Part shown: positions 1 through 6,746 of the stretch, piece by piece
Layout of the letters: each line of letters begins with the position of its first letter
How positions within the stretch are numbered: the first letter of the stretch is position 1
Assembly: GCA_025353525.1 (NCBI GenBank)
Contig: JANXOO010000165.1
Span: forward strand, 1 to 7,333
DNA length: 7,333 nucleotides
Direction: 5' to 3'
Source: Schlesneria sp.
GTDB taxonomy: Bacteria; Planctomycetota; Planctomycetia; Planctomycetales; Planctomycetaceae
Position numbers and translations under genes: made by a program
Notes under the pieces: generated by a model
The model's database searches: none
What the model saw: only the letters and a program-made list of their open reading frames with translations
Told to the model about the DNA's origin: nothing

Positions 1-203
1 GATTTCGGGCGGAGGCTACCCTAAAAAGCCATTTCCAGTAAGACGAAAACCTGCCTCGCGATCAGCGCAAACAAGACATTCAGAGGATGCCCGTTTCAAC
101 AAGTCTCGCGGAACACCGTCAGAATCAAGACGTTCCGCGCCAGATCCCGCTTCAGGCGATCTGAACAAAAACCGGGTCAAACTCGCGCGGTTCGCCGAAC
201 CTC
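1..203. other. Left-edge region without a supported gene
   Basis: This stretch lies downstream of the coaD stop codon. Minus-strand candidate starts here run into stop codons within about 30 codons. On the plus strand one frame is open from the left edge to a TGA at 353-355, but its translation is rich in Arg, Ser, Pro and Lys, resembles no family I know, and would overlap the 3' end of coaD by about 150 nt. I therefore do not call it. The only structured element is the inverted repeat at 107-139, listed separately. Confidence 0.5.
107..139 (-). terminator. Inverted repeat downstream of coaD, possible hairpin terminator
   Basis: An 8-bp perfect inverted repeat (CGCGGAAC at 107-114 and GTTCCGCG at 132-139) encloses a 17-nt loop. 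The loop can add three more pairs (GTC 118-120 with GAC 129-131). It lies about 65 nt past the coaD stop in the direction of coaD transcription, where a terminator would be expected. No clean T-tract follows on either strand, so it is not a canonical intrinsic terminator. It could be a 3'-end stabilising hairpin or chance. Confidence 0.25.
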
Positions 204-764
204 TCAGGATTCACACGAATTCGGTCGAGCAGGGATTTCATTCTTCGCGCTTGATCGACTGTATTTCCGTAACAACGGTTCGATCACTTCGTGAGGGACG
301 AATTCGTTCAGTTTGCCAATGGCACTTCCCGCGGCCATCTGAGCGATTTGCTTGATCAGGGTGCTGGAGACATGTGTGTACCGTTCGCTCGCCATCAAGA
401 ACAGCGTGTCGATTTCGGGATCAAGAGCCCGGTTGGCCAGCGTCATTGTAAACTCCGTTTCGATATCCGACAGCGTTCGAACACCCCGCAACAGGACTCT
501 GGCACCGCACAGTCGAATGAATTCGACAGTCAGCCCCTCAAAGCACCGCAGTTCGACATTTTTGAGTGGGCTGAGGACCGACTGAGCCAGCGACAGTCGC
601 TCTTCCGGAGTAAAAAGCGGCCGTTTGTCAGGATTGATACCGATACCGACCGTAATCCGGTCAAAGATGGCGGCCCCTCGTCGAATGATATCGACATGAC
701 CAAGCGTCAGCGGATCGAAACTTCCAACGTACACAGCATGATGTGAGTTCAACCCGTTCGCCAT
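204..764 (-). CDS. coaD: Phosphopantetheine adenylyltransferase (CoaD)
   Basis: CoaD transfers AMP from ATP to 4'-phosphopantetheine, giving dephospho-CoA and pyrophosphate, the penultimate step of coenzyme A synthesis in the cytosol. The 186-residue product shows the nucleotidyltransferase signature GSFDPLTLGH at residues 14-23, with His23 in the (T/H)xGH position. It also has NPDKRPLFTPEER (44-56), whose Lys47 matches the conserved substrate-binding lysine, LLRGVRTLSD (91-100), and VSSTLIK (132-138), the ISSTxxR-like ATP-binding motif. Bacterial CoaD is usually about 160 residues; the excess here is about nine residues at the N-terminus and a short polar C-terminal tail. The ATG at 764 is preceded by GGGGAG (771-776) with a 6-nt spacer, which supports this start. 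The gene follows the MATE gene by 30 nt on the same strand and may be co-transcribed with it, although their functions are unrelated. The family assignment is secure. Confidence 0.96.
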   Translation of the reverse strand: MANGLNSHHAVYVGSFDPLTLGHVDIIRRGAAIFDRITVGIGINPDKRPLFTPEERLSLAQSVLSPLKNVELRCFEGLTVEFIRLCGARVLLRGVRTLSDIETEFTMTLANRALDPEIDTLFLMASERYTHVSSTLIKQIAQMAAGSAIGKLNEFVPHEVIEPLLRKYSRSSAKNEIPARPNSCES

Positions 765-794
765 TGCGATCTCCCCGTATTCACATTCAACGGT

Positions 795-2246
795 TCAACG
801 ACAGAGCGCGGCATCGTCTGCCACTGGCGGGGGCTCGGCAGTGGGTGATGACGGTTCAATAATCGACATCGTCATCCATCGACCGCTCGAAAACCTCGCA
901 AGGAACACGAAACCCAGCACAATGACGTAGACCGAGCACCAGACCCAGCTCCATATCAGGCTAGGCTGGTAGAATCGCCACGTCAAATAGGTGGGAATGA
1001 CCAATAATCCCCATGCGCACGCACACGTCACGAGCATTGAAAAAACGGTATCACCCGCAGCACGCACCGCCGATCCGAAAATAATGGCCATCGCGTCGAA
1101 GAACGAGTAGAGCGCCACAAATCGCAGTAATACGATAACGACATCGCGCGTTTTCGAGAACTCGTCTCCTTCGGCATACAGGGCATAAGGAATCAGCAGC
1201 ACTTGTGGAAACAGGACATAAATCGAGCCGAACACAGCCATAATCCCGCCCCCGAGCACGAAACCCTTCCAGGTCGATGTCGCCGCAAGTTCCGGTCGCC
1301 CTTCGCCAATTCGCTGGCCGACGAGGGTCGATACAGCGATCCCTACCCCGATGACCGGAGTAAACGCCAGGGTATTCAGATTGAAGGCAATATTGGTTGC
1401 AGCCAATTCGTCGGGACCAATCCATCCGATAATCATAATAAACGCGGTGAAGCCCGCGACATCCAGAAACATTTGCAAACCGCTCGGGCCACCGAATCGA
1501 AGCAGATCTCGCATCAATCCATTATCGAATCGGAAATGATCTCCGAATCGATACTCACCATGACGCGATTGACGAGCAATCAAAACGATGTAGCAGATCG
1601 TTGCGTAGACGTTTGCCAGATTCGTGGCGATTGCGGCGCCTGCGATCCCCATTTGGGGGAATGGACCGTGTCCGAAAATCATTGCCCAATCGAGTCCTGC
1701 ATTGACCAGCACCGATGACGCGTTAACGGCAAGCACCGTCATCGTTTGTCCGCGACCGCTGAAAAAACACGAAAGTGCTGCGGGAAGGGTTGCAAAAAGT
1801 CCACCCAGACAGAGCCAGCGAAAGTACGTCGCTTCAAGAGGCCAGATGTTTTCAGAATGTCCGACCAGTCGAAAAATGTCCATTGACCAGACAGCAGGAA
1901 TCATCAACAGAAATCCGCACACAGTGGCGAAAAAGATTCCCTGCCAGACTGAAGCGCAAACTCGATCGGGCCTTTTCGCTCCTTCGTATTGAGCCACGAA
2001 AGCGTTCAGATATGAAATCGCGCCGTATGGCAAACTCAGGCACGACCAGAACAGAATCCCGGCGGGAAGCGCCGACGCGACCGATTCGCGGGAAAACCAT
2101 GTCAGGTAAACCCGATCGACGACATGCATCATCGATTGCGTGCTGGCGCTCAGCACCATAGGCAACGCAACTGCGAGCAATTCGCCGTAACTGCCAACGG
2201 ACCAGCGATCGTTTTTTGTTTCCTGCGCAATCTGGTCCGGGGGCAA
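795..2246 (-). CDS. MATE family efflux transporter
   Basis: The 483-residue protein is strongly hydrophobic, with about twelve predicted membrane helices arranged as two similar halves, as in NorM/DinF-type multidrug and toxin extrusion transporters. These inner-membrane pumps export cationic drugs or metabolites using a sodium or proton gradient. In the first helix, Pro29 and Asp44 sit where MATE proteins carry a conserved proline and an ion-coupling acidic residue (Asp36 in NorM of Vibrio cholerae). The length matches the usual 450-480 residues plus a short polar N-terminal extension. The start must be the TTG at 2246: upstream in frame there is only a stop at 2271-2273 and no ATG or GTG, and the next internal ATG would cut into helix 1. 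A modest AAGG Shine-Dalgarno lies 8 nt before it, inside a small possible hairpin. The C-terminal tail (about the last 20 residues) is Pro/Glu-rich and polar. The substrate cannot be read from sequence, and no regulator gene is adjacent. Confidence 0.92.
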   Translation of the reverse strand: MPPDQIAQETKNDRWSVGSYGELLAVALPMVLSASTQSMMHVVDRVYLTWFSRESVASALPAGILFWSCLSLPYGAISYLNAFVAQYEGAKRPDRVCASVWQGIFFATVCGFLLMIPAVWSMDIFRLVGHSENIWPLEATYFRWLCLGGLFATLPAALSCFFSGRGQTMTVLAVNASSVLVNAGLDWAMIFGHGPFPQMGIAGAAIATNLANVYATICYIVLIARQSRHGEYRFGDHFRFDNGLMRDLLRFGGPSGLQMFLDVAGFTAFIMIIGWIGPDELAATNIAFNLNTLAFTPVIGVGIAVSTLVGQRIGEGRPELAATSTWKGFVLGGGIMAVFGSIYVLFPQVLLIPYALYAEGDEFSKTRDVVIVLLRFVALYSFFDAMAIIFGSAVRAAGDTVFSMLVTCACAWGLLVIPTYLTWRFYQPSLIWSWVWCSVYVIVLGFVFLARFSSGRWMTMSIIEPSSPTAEPPPVADDAALCR

Positions 2247-2258
2247 AGGTACAACCTT
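2246..2258 (-). promoter_or_regulatory. Possible hairpin over the MATE Shine-Dalgarno and TTG start
   Basis: Read on the minus strand, AAGGT-TGT-ACCTT forms a 5-bp stem with a 3-nt loop. The AAGG is the only plausible ribosome binding site for the TTG start, and the pairing strand ends in the first base of that codon. Such a structure could lower translation initiation. It is short, and its effect is an inference. Confidence 0.25.
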
Positions 2259-2292
2259 GAAAAGTCTGATTCAACGCGATTGGCCGCGCCGT

Positions 2293-2323
2293 TTTATACT
2301 TGTTGCGATCGGGTATTGCGATC
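2293..2323 (-). promoter_or_regulatory. Candidate promoter and tandem operator-like repeat upstream of the MATE gene
   Basis: On the minus strand a TATAAA hexamer (2298-2293) lies about 47 nt before the TTG start and could be a -10 element. Immediately upstream is an exact 8-bp direct repeat, GATCGCAA at 2323-2316 and again at 2310-2303, with a 13-nt period. It covers the region where a -35 box would sit, and no good TTGACA match is present. A tandem repeat overlapping a promoter fits an activator or repressor site, but GATCG-type words are common in this window, so chance is possible. Confidence 0.2.
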
Positions 2324-2381
2324 CACCTGGCCGATGATTCATTGATGGTCTGGTCCGTCCGATCGAAAGAGCGCATCCGGT

Positions 2382-4016
2382 TCATTTTGGAAGTCCCACA
2401 GCTTGTCTCGCTTGACTTCCGGAATCCGACGAAGCGGCTTCGCGAAGGAGGGACAAAGCCGCTTCAACGAGCATTTCGCCAGAACCTGGCATCACGGCGG
2501 AATTGGTAACCTCGTAACTTCCCCCGGCATAGGCGGCGCGGTTCGGGATGTAGATTGTTTCGACACAGTTCGATAATTCGATCACCATTGTTGTACGAAA
2601 CGGAGACCCCTGCTTGATGGCGAGTCCCAGTTCGACGAAGACTTCGCCCGGAAGAGTCACAATCGCCAGGTCGTGACCGAGCGCCATTACGTTCACTTCC
2701 ACGGGCAACGTTGCACCCGCTCCCGCCAGCGAACGGCTTAGCCCCCAGGTAATGTGCTCGATCGTGTTTGCGTGCGGTTCAGTATGCAGAAACTGATCAA
2801 GCATCAGCGTCTTGTAGGCGGTGACGTGATCGAGGAATTCCACTTTTTCCTTTCGTCTCGCTGCTCCGAGGACTTCAATCGATCGCACGACATCGTCACG
2901 CGTGATATCCTGCAAGGGCAATCGCACGATTCGCGATTTGACGATCAGTTCAGGCCGTTCGATCGGTGTCAATGAGTCCAGATTTCGGTGGATCGTTTCG
3001 CCAATCGCATTGCCAATGAAGTCGGATTTGTTCCGTTCGCGGCTGCGCGGATTGACATGATTGATGTCACCACAGCATCCGGTTCCAAAAATCGAGACGA
3101 CATCGTGACCGAGAACTTTCCTGAGTGTTTGCTCAATAAAAAAGGGATAGTCGGCACTCCATTTCATTCCGCCAACCGTATCCAGATGAAGTGCGAAATT
3201 GCTGAGAACCCCTTGCGTCAGGCCTTTTTCATCGCGAATCGCCAACAGTTCAATTCGAGGATCGATCGGTCCCGCCGCGCGAACGACATCCGGATGATCG
3301 TGACTCATCCAGGTCCGAACGCTGCCGTCGCGCATCACTGAGCGACGATTAAACGAAACCGGTACTTCCTGAATTGCGGAGCCGACAACCAACGTCGACA
3401 GTCTTGCCGAAGAATGAGCCTTCACGATCGCCTCGACCGTGTTGTCAACGAGCATTTTGATGTAGTCCGCTCTCAACGGGATCTGGTTCTCCTCGCCAAG
3501 ATGTAAATAAAGCTCTTTCATATAGTCGGGAGCGGTGTGCGAATGAGTCGCCGAGACCACGATATTCGAAACTGGAATTCCGGTTTTTGTCGCCGCTCGC
3601 GTACGGATCGTTTTGGAAAGATCGGTGGCGATGCCGATCAGATCACACTCCACAATTGCAGCTTCGGACCCGGTGTCTCGAAAAACAATCGCCTTGGCCT
3701 TCAACGGATCGATTGAGCCCTCAGCCAGTCGCTCGTGGTAATAGCCCGCCATCGGAAACCCCACAGGAGGGGTGATATCGACTTCCGCAACACCGACTCG
3801 AAGCGCATCGCCTGCGACCACGATCGGAAACGAGCCGCAACACGTCACAAAAAACGCGAGTCCGATGCAAAGTCGATGGTGATGAAACAATCGACGTTGC
3901 GCTGCTGGTTCGAAGTCGTTCGCGACTCCGTGAATTTGCAAACGTGGCTTCCGGCGACAAAATTGCACGACTTGCAGGAAACGGCACACGCTGTGTTGCA
4001 GCACAACGTGTGCCAT
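2382..4016 (-). CDS. Secreted neutral/alkaline ceramidase-family protein
   Basis: The protein belongs to the neutral/alkaline non-lysosomal ceramidase family, whose characterised members hydrolyse the amide bond of ceramide. Numbering from the ATG at 4016 (544 residues), a hydrophobic signal segment spans about 49-68, with a plausible signal peptidase site after Val-Val-Ala68, so export is likely. The mature part opens with a typical VGVAEVDITPPVG motif (74-86). ATHSHT (156-161) and the ALH at 275-277 match the family's zinc-ligand histidines. The catalytic hexapeptide GDVSPN of true ceramidases is replaced by GDINHV (316-321), so the nucleophilic serine is absent and the real substrate is uncertain. 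The start is ambiguous: TTG at 4082 (AAGGGG only 1 nt away), ATG at 4016 (CAGG, 6-nt spacer, chosen), or TTG at 3890, which would put the signal peptide right at the N-terminus but lacks a clear ribosome binding site. The stop lies 135 nt before the MATE start. Family assignment is confident, activity is not. Confidence 0.85.
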   Translation of the reverse strand: MAHVVLQHSVCRFLQVVQFCRRKPRLQIHGVANDFEPAAQRRLFHHHRLCIGLAFFVTCCGSFPIVVAGDALRVGVAEVDITPPVGFPMAGYYHERLAEGSIDPLKAKAIVFRDTGSEAAIVECDLIGIATDLSKTIRTRAATKTGIPVSNIVVSATHSHTAPDYMKELYLHLGEENQIPLRADYIKMLVDNTVEAIVKAHSSARLSTLVVGSAIQEVPVSFNRRSVMRDGSVRTWMSHDHPDVVRAAGPIDPRIELLAIRDEKGLTQGVLSNFALHLDTVGGMKWSADYPFFIEQTLRKVLGHDVVSIFGTGCCGDINHVNPRSRERNKSDFIGNAIGETIHRNLDSLTPIERPELIVKSRIVRLPLQDITRDDVVRSIEVLGAARRKEKVEFLDHVTAYKTLMLDQFLHTEPHANTIEHITWGLSRSLAGAGATLPVEVNVMALGHDLAIVTLPGEVFVELGLAIKQGSPFRTTMVIELSNCVETIYIPNRAAYAGGSYEVTNSAVMPGSGEMLVEAALSLLREAASSDSGSQARQAVGLPK

Positions 4017-4539
4017 CGAGAACCTGACTCGGGAGCCATGGCAAACAAACGAATTCGATGCTGCGAGTTTCACTGGATTCAAGCCCCTTATTCAATGGCC
4101 GTTGCAAAACGGGATTGGTCAATTCGTCGATCTGACGACATTATTATCGTAAAAGTCCAAAGTCGCCATGATCGATCACTTCGCGGCTCGAACAATACTC
4201 ACTCTGTACAATATTAACCTTCGGCAACCGGATCGGCATTTGAAAGCACCGGCACGGGTTTTTGCGTCCGATTCGTCCTTCATGCCACGAATTCTTCATT
4301 TCAAAGTCATCTGACGATTCGACATCAGAGTGCGACGGGGTTACATTGATGTTTCGCGTGGTCGGAACCGGATCGATGGCAAACGGTGGCTTGCGTCGTA
4401 ATGCCCGGCAACGAAAAATGTTCCGATGAGTTCCGCAGAAATCGACGGGCGATGATTGCTTTGAAACCGGCACCGTGCGGCCGAAGTCTTTTCGATTTTC
4501 GACGCGGAAAAACGATGTTATTTTTGACCGGATTGATCG
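4017..4539. other. Divergent intergenic region between the ceramidase-family gene and hisI
   Basis: I see no supported gene in these roughly 520 nt. The open frames on the minus strand (4144-4473 and 4325-4576) translate to Cys/Arg/His-rich sequence without family resemblance and without convincing start signals, and one runs into hisI. The region must carry the promoters for both flanking genes, but no strong -35/-10 pair stands out. Small features visible are a perfect 10-bp palindrome TGATCGATCA (4169-4178) and three plus-strand copies of ACCGGAT (4228-4234, 4368-4374, 4527-4533), the last just before hisI. The first two extend to AACCGGATCG. Their function is unknown. Confidence 0.5.
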
Positions 4540-4935
4540 ATGATTGAAACGAACGGCCCTGATTTTTCAAAGTCAACGATGATTCCCGTCATCGCGCAGG
4601 ACGACGCGTCCGGTGACGTATTGATGCTCGCATATATGAACGCAGAAGCGTACGCTGAAACGTTGCGTACAGGACGCGTCTGCTACTTCAGCCGCAGTCG
4701 CAACAAACTGTGGCGAAAGGGCGAAGAAAGCGGCAACGTTCAAGAGCTGAAATCGATCTTCTTCGATTGCGATGCCGACACATTGCTCGTTCGAGTCGTG
4801 CAGATCGGTGGAGCCGCGTGTCATGCCGGATACCGAAGCTGCTTCTTCCGTCAAATCGATCCGAAAACTCAAACCGTTTCGATCATCGGCGAACCGGTCT
4901 TCGATCCGAATACCGTCTACCAAAGCAAAAAGTAA
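4540..4935 (+). CDS. hisI: Phosphoribosyl-AMP cyclohydrolase (HisI)
   Basis: HisI opens the adenine ring of phosphoribosyl-AMP to give ProFAR, the third step of histidine biosynthesis, in the cytosol. The 131-residue product is the single-domain form: it ends soon after the cyclohydrolase domain and has no fused HisE pyrophosphohydrolase, which must be encoded elsewhere. Diagnostic motifs are present: LAYMN (30-34), [18 protein letters not shown] (49-66), and the metal-binding FDCDADTLL (75-83), with Asp76, Asp78 and Asp80 as expected magnesium ligands. Cys77, Cys94 and Cys101 are the expected zinc ligands. The ATG at 4540 has only a weak upstream ribosome site (CGGAT region), but it gives a normal family length and N-terminus. 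hisG follows after 5 nt, so the two are almost certainly one transcript and probably translationally coupled. Confidence 0.96.
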   Translation: MIETNGPDFSKSTMIPVIAQDDASGDVLMLAYMNAEAYAETLRTGRVCYFSRSRNKLWRKGEESGNVQELKSIFFDCDADTLLVRVVQIGGAACHAGYRSCFFRQIDPKTQTVSIIGEPVFDPNTVYQSKK

Positions 4936-4940
4936 CCAAC

Positions 4941-5819
4941 ATGTCCGACAAGCTGATCAAACTGGGAATTCCCGCTGGCAGTCTGCAAGAGGCGACTGCA
5001 GAACTGTTCAAGAAAGCAGGCTATACGATCAAGTTCTCGTCTCGGTCGTATTACCCCGAGATTGACGACGTGGAAATTGAATGCATGCTGATCCGCGCGC
5101 AGGAAATGGCCCGGTACGTCGAACAGGGAGTCCTCGATGCCGGGATCACCGGCCACGATTGGGTTCTGGAAAATAATGCTCAGGTCCACGAAGTTTGCGA
5201 ATTGATGTTCTCGAAAGTCAGCCGTCGACCGGTTCGTTGGGTGCTGTGCGTCCCTAACGATTCGCCCGTCAAGTCGGTCAAGGATCTGGAAGGGAAGCGG
5301 ATCGCCACCGAGGTCGTCGGTTTGACAACGCGGTATCTCGATCGACACGGCGTGAAAGCAAACGTTGAATTCTCGTGGGGGGCCACCGAAGTCAAGCCCC
5401 CGAGACTGGCAGATGCCATCGTCGAAGTGACCGAGACGGGCAGTTCGCTCAAGGCCAATAACCTGCGAATCGTTGAAGAAGTGCTTCAAAGTACGACACG
5501 ATTTATCGCCAATAAAGCGGCGTGGGAAGACGGCTGGAAGCGGAGCAAACTGGAAAATATTTCACTGATGCTGCAAAGTTGTCTCGCGGCAGAAGGAAAA
5601 GTCGGATTGATGATGAACGTGCGGCGCGTTGATCTGGCGGCAGTCATTCGGGAGTTGCCCGCATTGCAAAAGCCCACTGTCGCGTCTTTGTCCGATCCCG
5701 ACTGGGTCGATGTGAACACAATTGTCGACGAATCTTTCGTACGGATGGTTGTCCCGCGACTCAAAGCGGCAGGAGCACGCGGGATCGTCGAGTATCCCAT
5801 CACAAGAATTATCGATTAA
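4941..5819 (+). CDS. hisG: ATP phosphoribosyltransferase, long form (HisG)
   Basis: HisG condenses ATP with PRPP to form phosphoribosyl-ATP, the committed and feedback-controlled first step of histidine synthesis. The 292-residue length marks the long form, which has a C-terminal regulatory domain and needs no HisZ subunit. The catalytic domain shows [12 protein letters not shown] (8-19), DAGITGHDW (66-74), [12 protein letters not shown] (122-133) and the PRPP-binding loop [14 protein letters not shown] (162-175). The C-terminal ACT-like domain, which binds histidine in this family, spans roughly 218-292 and includes GLMMNVR (222-228) and [12 protein letters not shown] (239-250). The frame is open further upstream into hisI, but the ATG at 4941, 5 nt past the hisI stop, gives the standard N-terminus. 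Its own ribosome site is weak, consistent with coupling to hisI. No terminator is apparent in the 57 nt before the next gene. Confidence 0.97.
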   Translation: MSDKLIKLGIPAGSLQEATAELFKKAGYTIKFSSRSYYPEIDDVEIECMLIRAQEMARYVEQGVLDAGITGHDWVLENNAQVHEVCELMFSKVSRRPVRWVLCVPNDSPVKSVKDLEGKRIATEVVGLTTRYLDRHGVKANVEFSWGATEVKPPRLADAIVEVTETGSSLKANNLRIVEEVLQSTTRFIANKAAWEDGWKRSKLENISLMLQSCLAAEGKVGLMMNVRRVDLAAVIRELPALQKPTVASLSDPDWVDVNTIVDESFVRMVVPRLKAAGARGIVEYPITRIID

Positions 5820-5864
5820 GCGGCAGCAGTCGGCAAATCGTTCGAGCGAATTCAATTCGATTGC

Positions 5865-5870
5865 AGGAAG
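5865..5870 (+). promoter_or_regulatory. Ribosome binding site of the ribonuclease gene
   Basis: AGGAAG lies 6 nt before the ATG at 5877. It is the clearest Shine-Dalgarno on the plus strand in this window and fixes the start of the ribonuclease gene. It implies independent translation even if the gene is read through from hisG. Confidence 0.7.
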
Positions 5871-5876
5871 TTCTCG

Positions 5877-6737
5877 ATGACAAACGAAACATCTCCGCAA
5901 GCGTCATCCGCCCCGGGAATCAAACTTCCATCGTGGATGGTCGTCGCGATAATTGTCGGTATGCTGGGATTTGCCTGGTGGAAAAACCACCGTACGCCTC
6001 AAGCAAACGACCATGTCGTCGCAACCGGGACAGGCGCAACGACTGGTCCACATTCGACGATTGGCCATGAATCGAAAGGTCCCGCAGGACAACTTCCTGA
6101 CGAACACGAACCGTCGATTGTTGAAGTCGCCGAGGAACACGACGAAAGTGTCCGGACGATCGCACCTCGGGTCAACGAATCACGTTCAACATCCGTTATC
6201 GAGCCGAAGCGTGATTCCAGTCCGTTGAACCCCGACACTCGTTCGATCCGCCAGTCCCGAAATGGAGGTTCTCCGGATGCAAGAAGCAAGCCCGATTCGT
6301 CTTCCGAACGTTCCGGCAAATCCGGCCCACTGTCAGGAATGCGAAATCAGTCGACTCAGGACAGTCATCCCAATCCACCCAAAAACAGCGTACCCGATCG
6401 GCAGCGACCTTCGGAGAAATCGGACGAGCCTTCGTACCAGGTCGAGAATCAAACGATTCGGGATCTTTATGGCAAAGTCGTCTACAAAGGGACAATCGAC
6501 CTGAAGCCGACTCTCGATCGGATCGAACGAGGCGAAGCAAATCGGCACCGCAACGACGGGACATCGTTTCAAAACCGCGAAGGACGACTCCCCAAAAAAA
6601 CTGCCGGATATTACAAGGAATACGTTCATCCGACACCCGGCGAAAACGGCCCTGGCCCTCAACGAATCATCATCGGAGAAGAAGGTGAGGTGTGGTACAC
6701 AGGCGACCACTATAAATCGTTCAAGAAGATCAAGTAG
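5877..6737 (+). CDS. Membrane-anchored barnase/RNase Sa-family ribonuclease
   Basis: The 286-residue protein has three parts. A short polar N-terminus leads into one hydrophobic helix (about 18-35, ending Trp-Trp). Residues about 36-190 are low-complexity, rich in Ser, Pro, Asp, Asn, Arg and Lys, and probably disordered. The last 95 or so residues form a microbial guanyl-specific ribonuclease domain (N1/T1/barnase family) that cleaves single-stranded RNA. Segments resembling Streptomyces RNase Sa include TSFQNREGRLP (229-239), GYYKEYVHPTPG (244-255), QRIIIGEE (262-269) and YTGDHYKSF (274-282). Glu248 matches the general base, His278 the general acid and Arg263 the second active-site arginine. 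The first arginine (Arg65 of RNase Sa) aligns with Pro259. No cysteines are present, so the RNase Sa disulfide is absent. Membrane anchoring suggests an extracytoplasmic nuclease, but the basic residues Lys36-Arg39 just after the helix leave the orientation open. It follows hisG by 57 nt with its own ribosome site. No barstar-like gene is visible. The fold assignment is confident, the biological role unknown. Confidence 0.88.
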   Translation: MTNETSPQASSAPGIKLPSWMVVAIIVGMLGFAWWKNHRTPQANDHVVATGTGATTGPHSTIGHESKGPAGQLPDEHEPSIVEVAEEHDESVRTIAPRVNESRSTSVIEPKRDSSPLNPDTRSIRQSRNGGSPDARSKPDSSSERSGKSGPLSGMRNQSTQDSHPNPPKNSVPDRQRPSEKSDEPSYQVENQTIRDLYGKVVYKGTIDLKPTLDRIERGEANRHRNDGTSFQNREGRLPKKTAGYYKEYVHPTPGENGPGPQRIIIGEEGEVWYTGDHYKSFKKIK

Positions 6738-6746
6738 AGAAACGGG

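Noticed and set aside
16..99. Short minus-strand frame of 27 codons with a TTG start downstream of coaD
   Set aside because: It is very short, has no ribosome binding site and no recognisable feature.
1852..2385. Minus-strand open frame of 177 codons across the MATE N-terminus
   Set aside because: It is an alternative frame of the MATE gene. The MATE frame shows clear membrane helices and family features, and this one shows none.
3711..3840. Possible lipoprotein signal (Thr-Cys-Cys) in the ceramidase-family signal peptide
   Set aside because: The residues before the cysteines (Phe-Val-Thr) do not fit the lipobox, whereas Val-Val-Ala further on fits signal peptidase I.
3735..4217. Plus-strand open frame of 160 codons opposite the ceramidase-family gene
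   Set aside because: It lies antisense to the signal peptide and mature start of the ceramidase-family gene, and its product has no recognisable motifs.
4144..4473. Minus-strand open frame of 109 codons in the divergent gap
   Set aside because: The translation is Cys/Arg/His-rich, resembles no family and has no convincing ribosome site. It looks like non-coding sequence.
4710..4940. Upstream in-frame extension of hisG into hisI
   Set aside because: The added residues are a frame-shifted reading of hisI. The ATG at 4941 gives the normal HisG N-terminus and a typical 5-nt operon gap.
5820..5876. Terminator or small gene between hisG and the RNase gene
   Set aside because: Only a weak imperfect repeat around CGAATTCAATTCG is present, with no stable stem or T-tract and no room for a gene.
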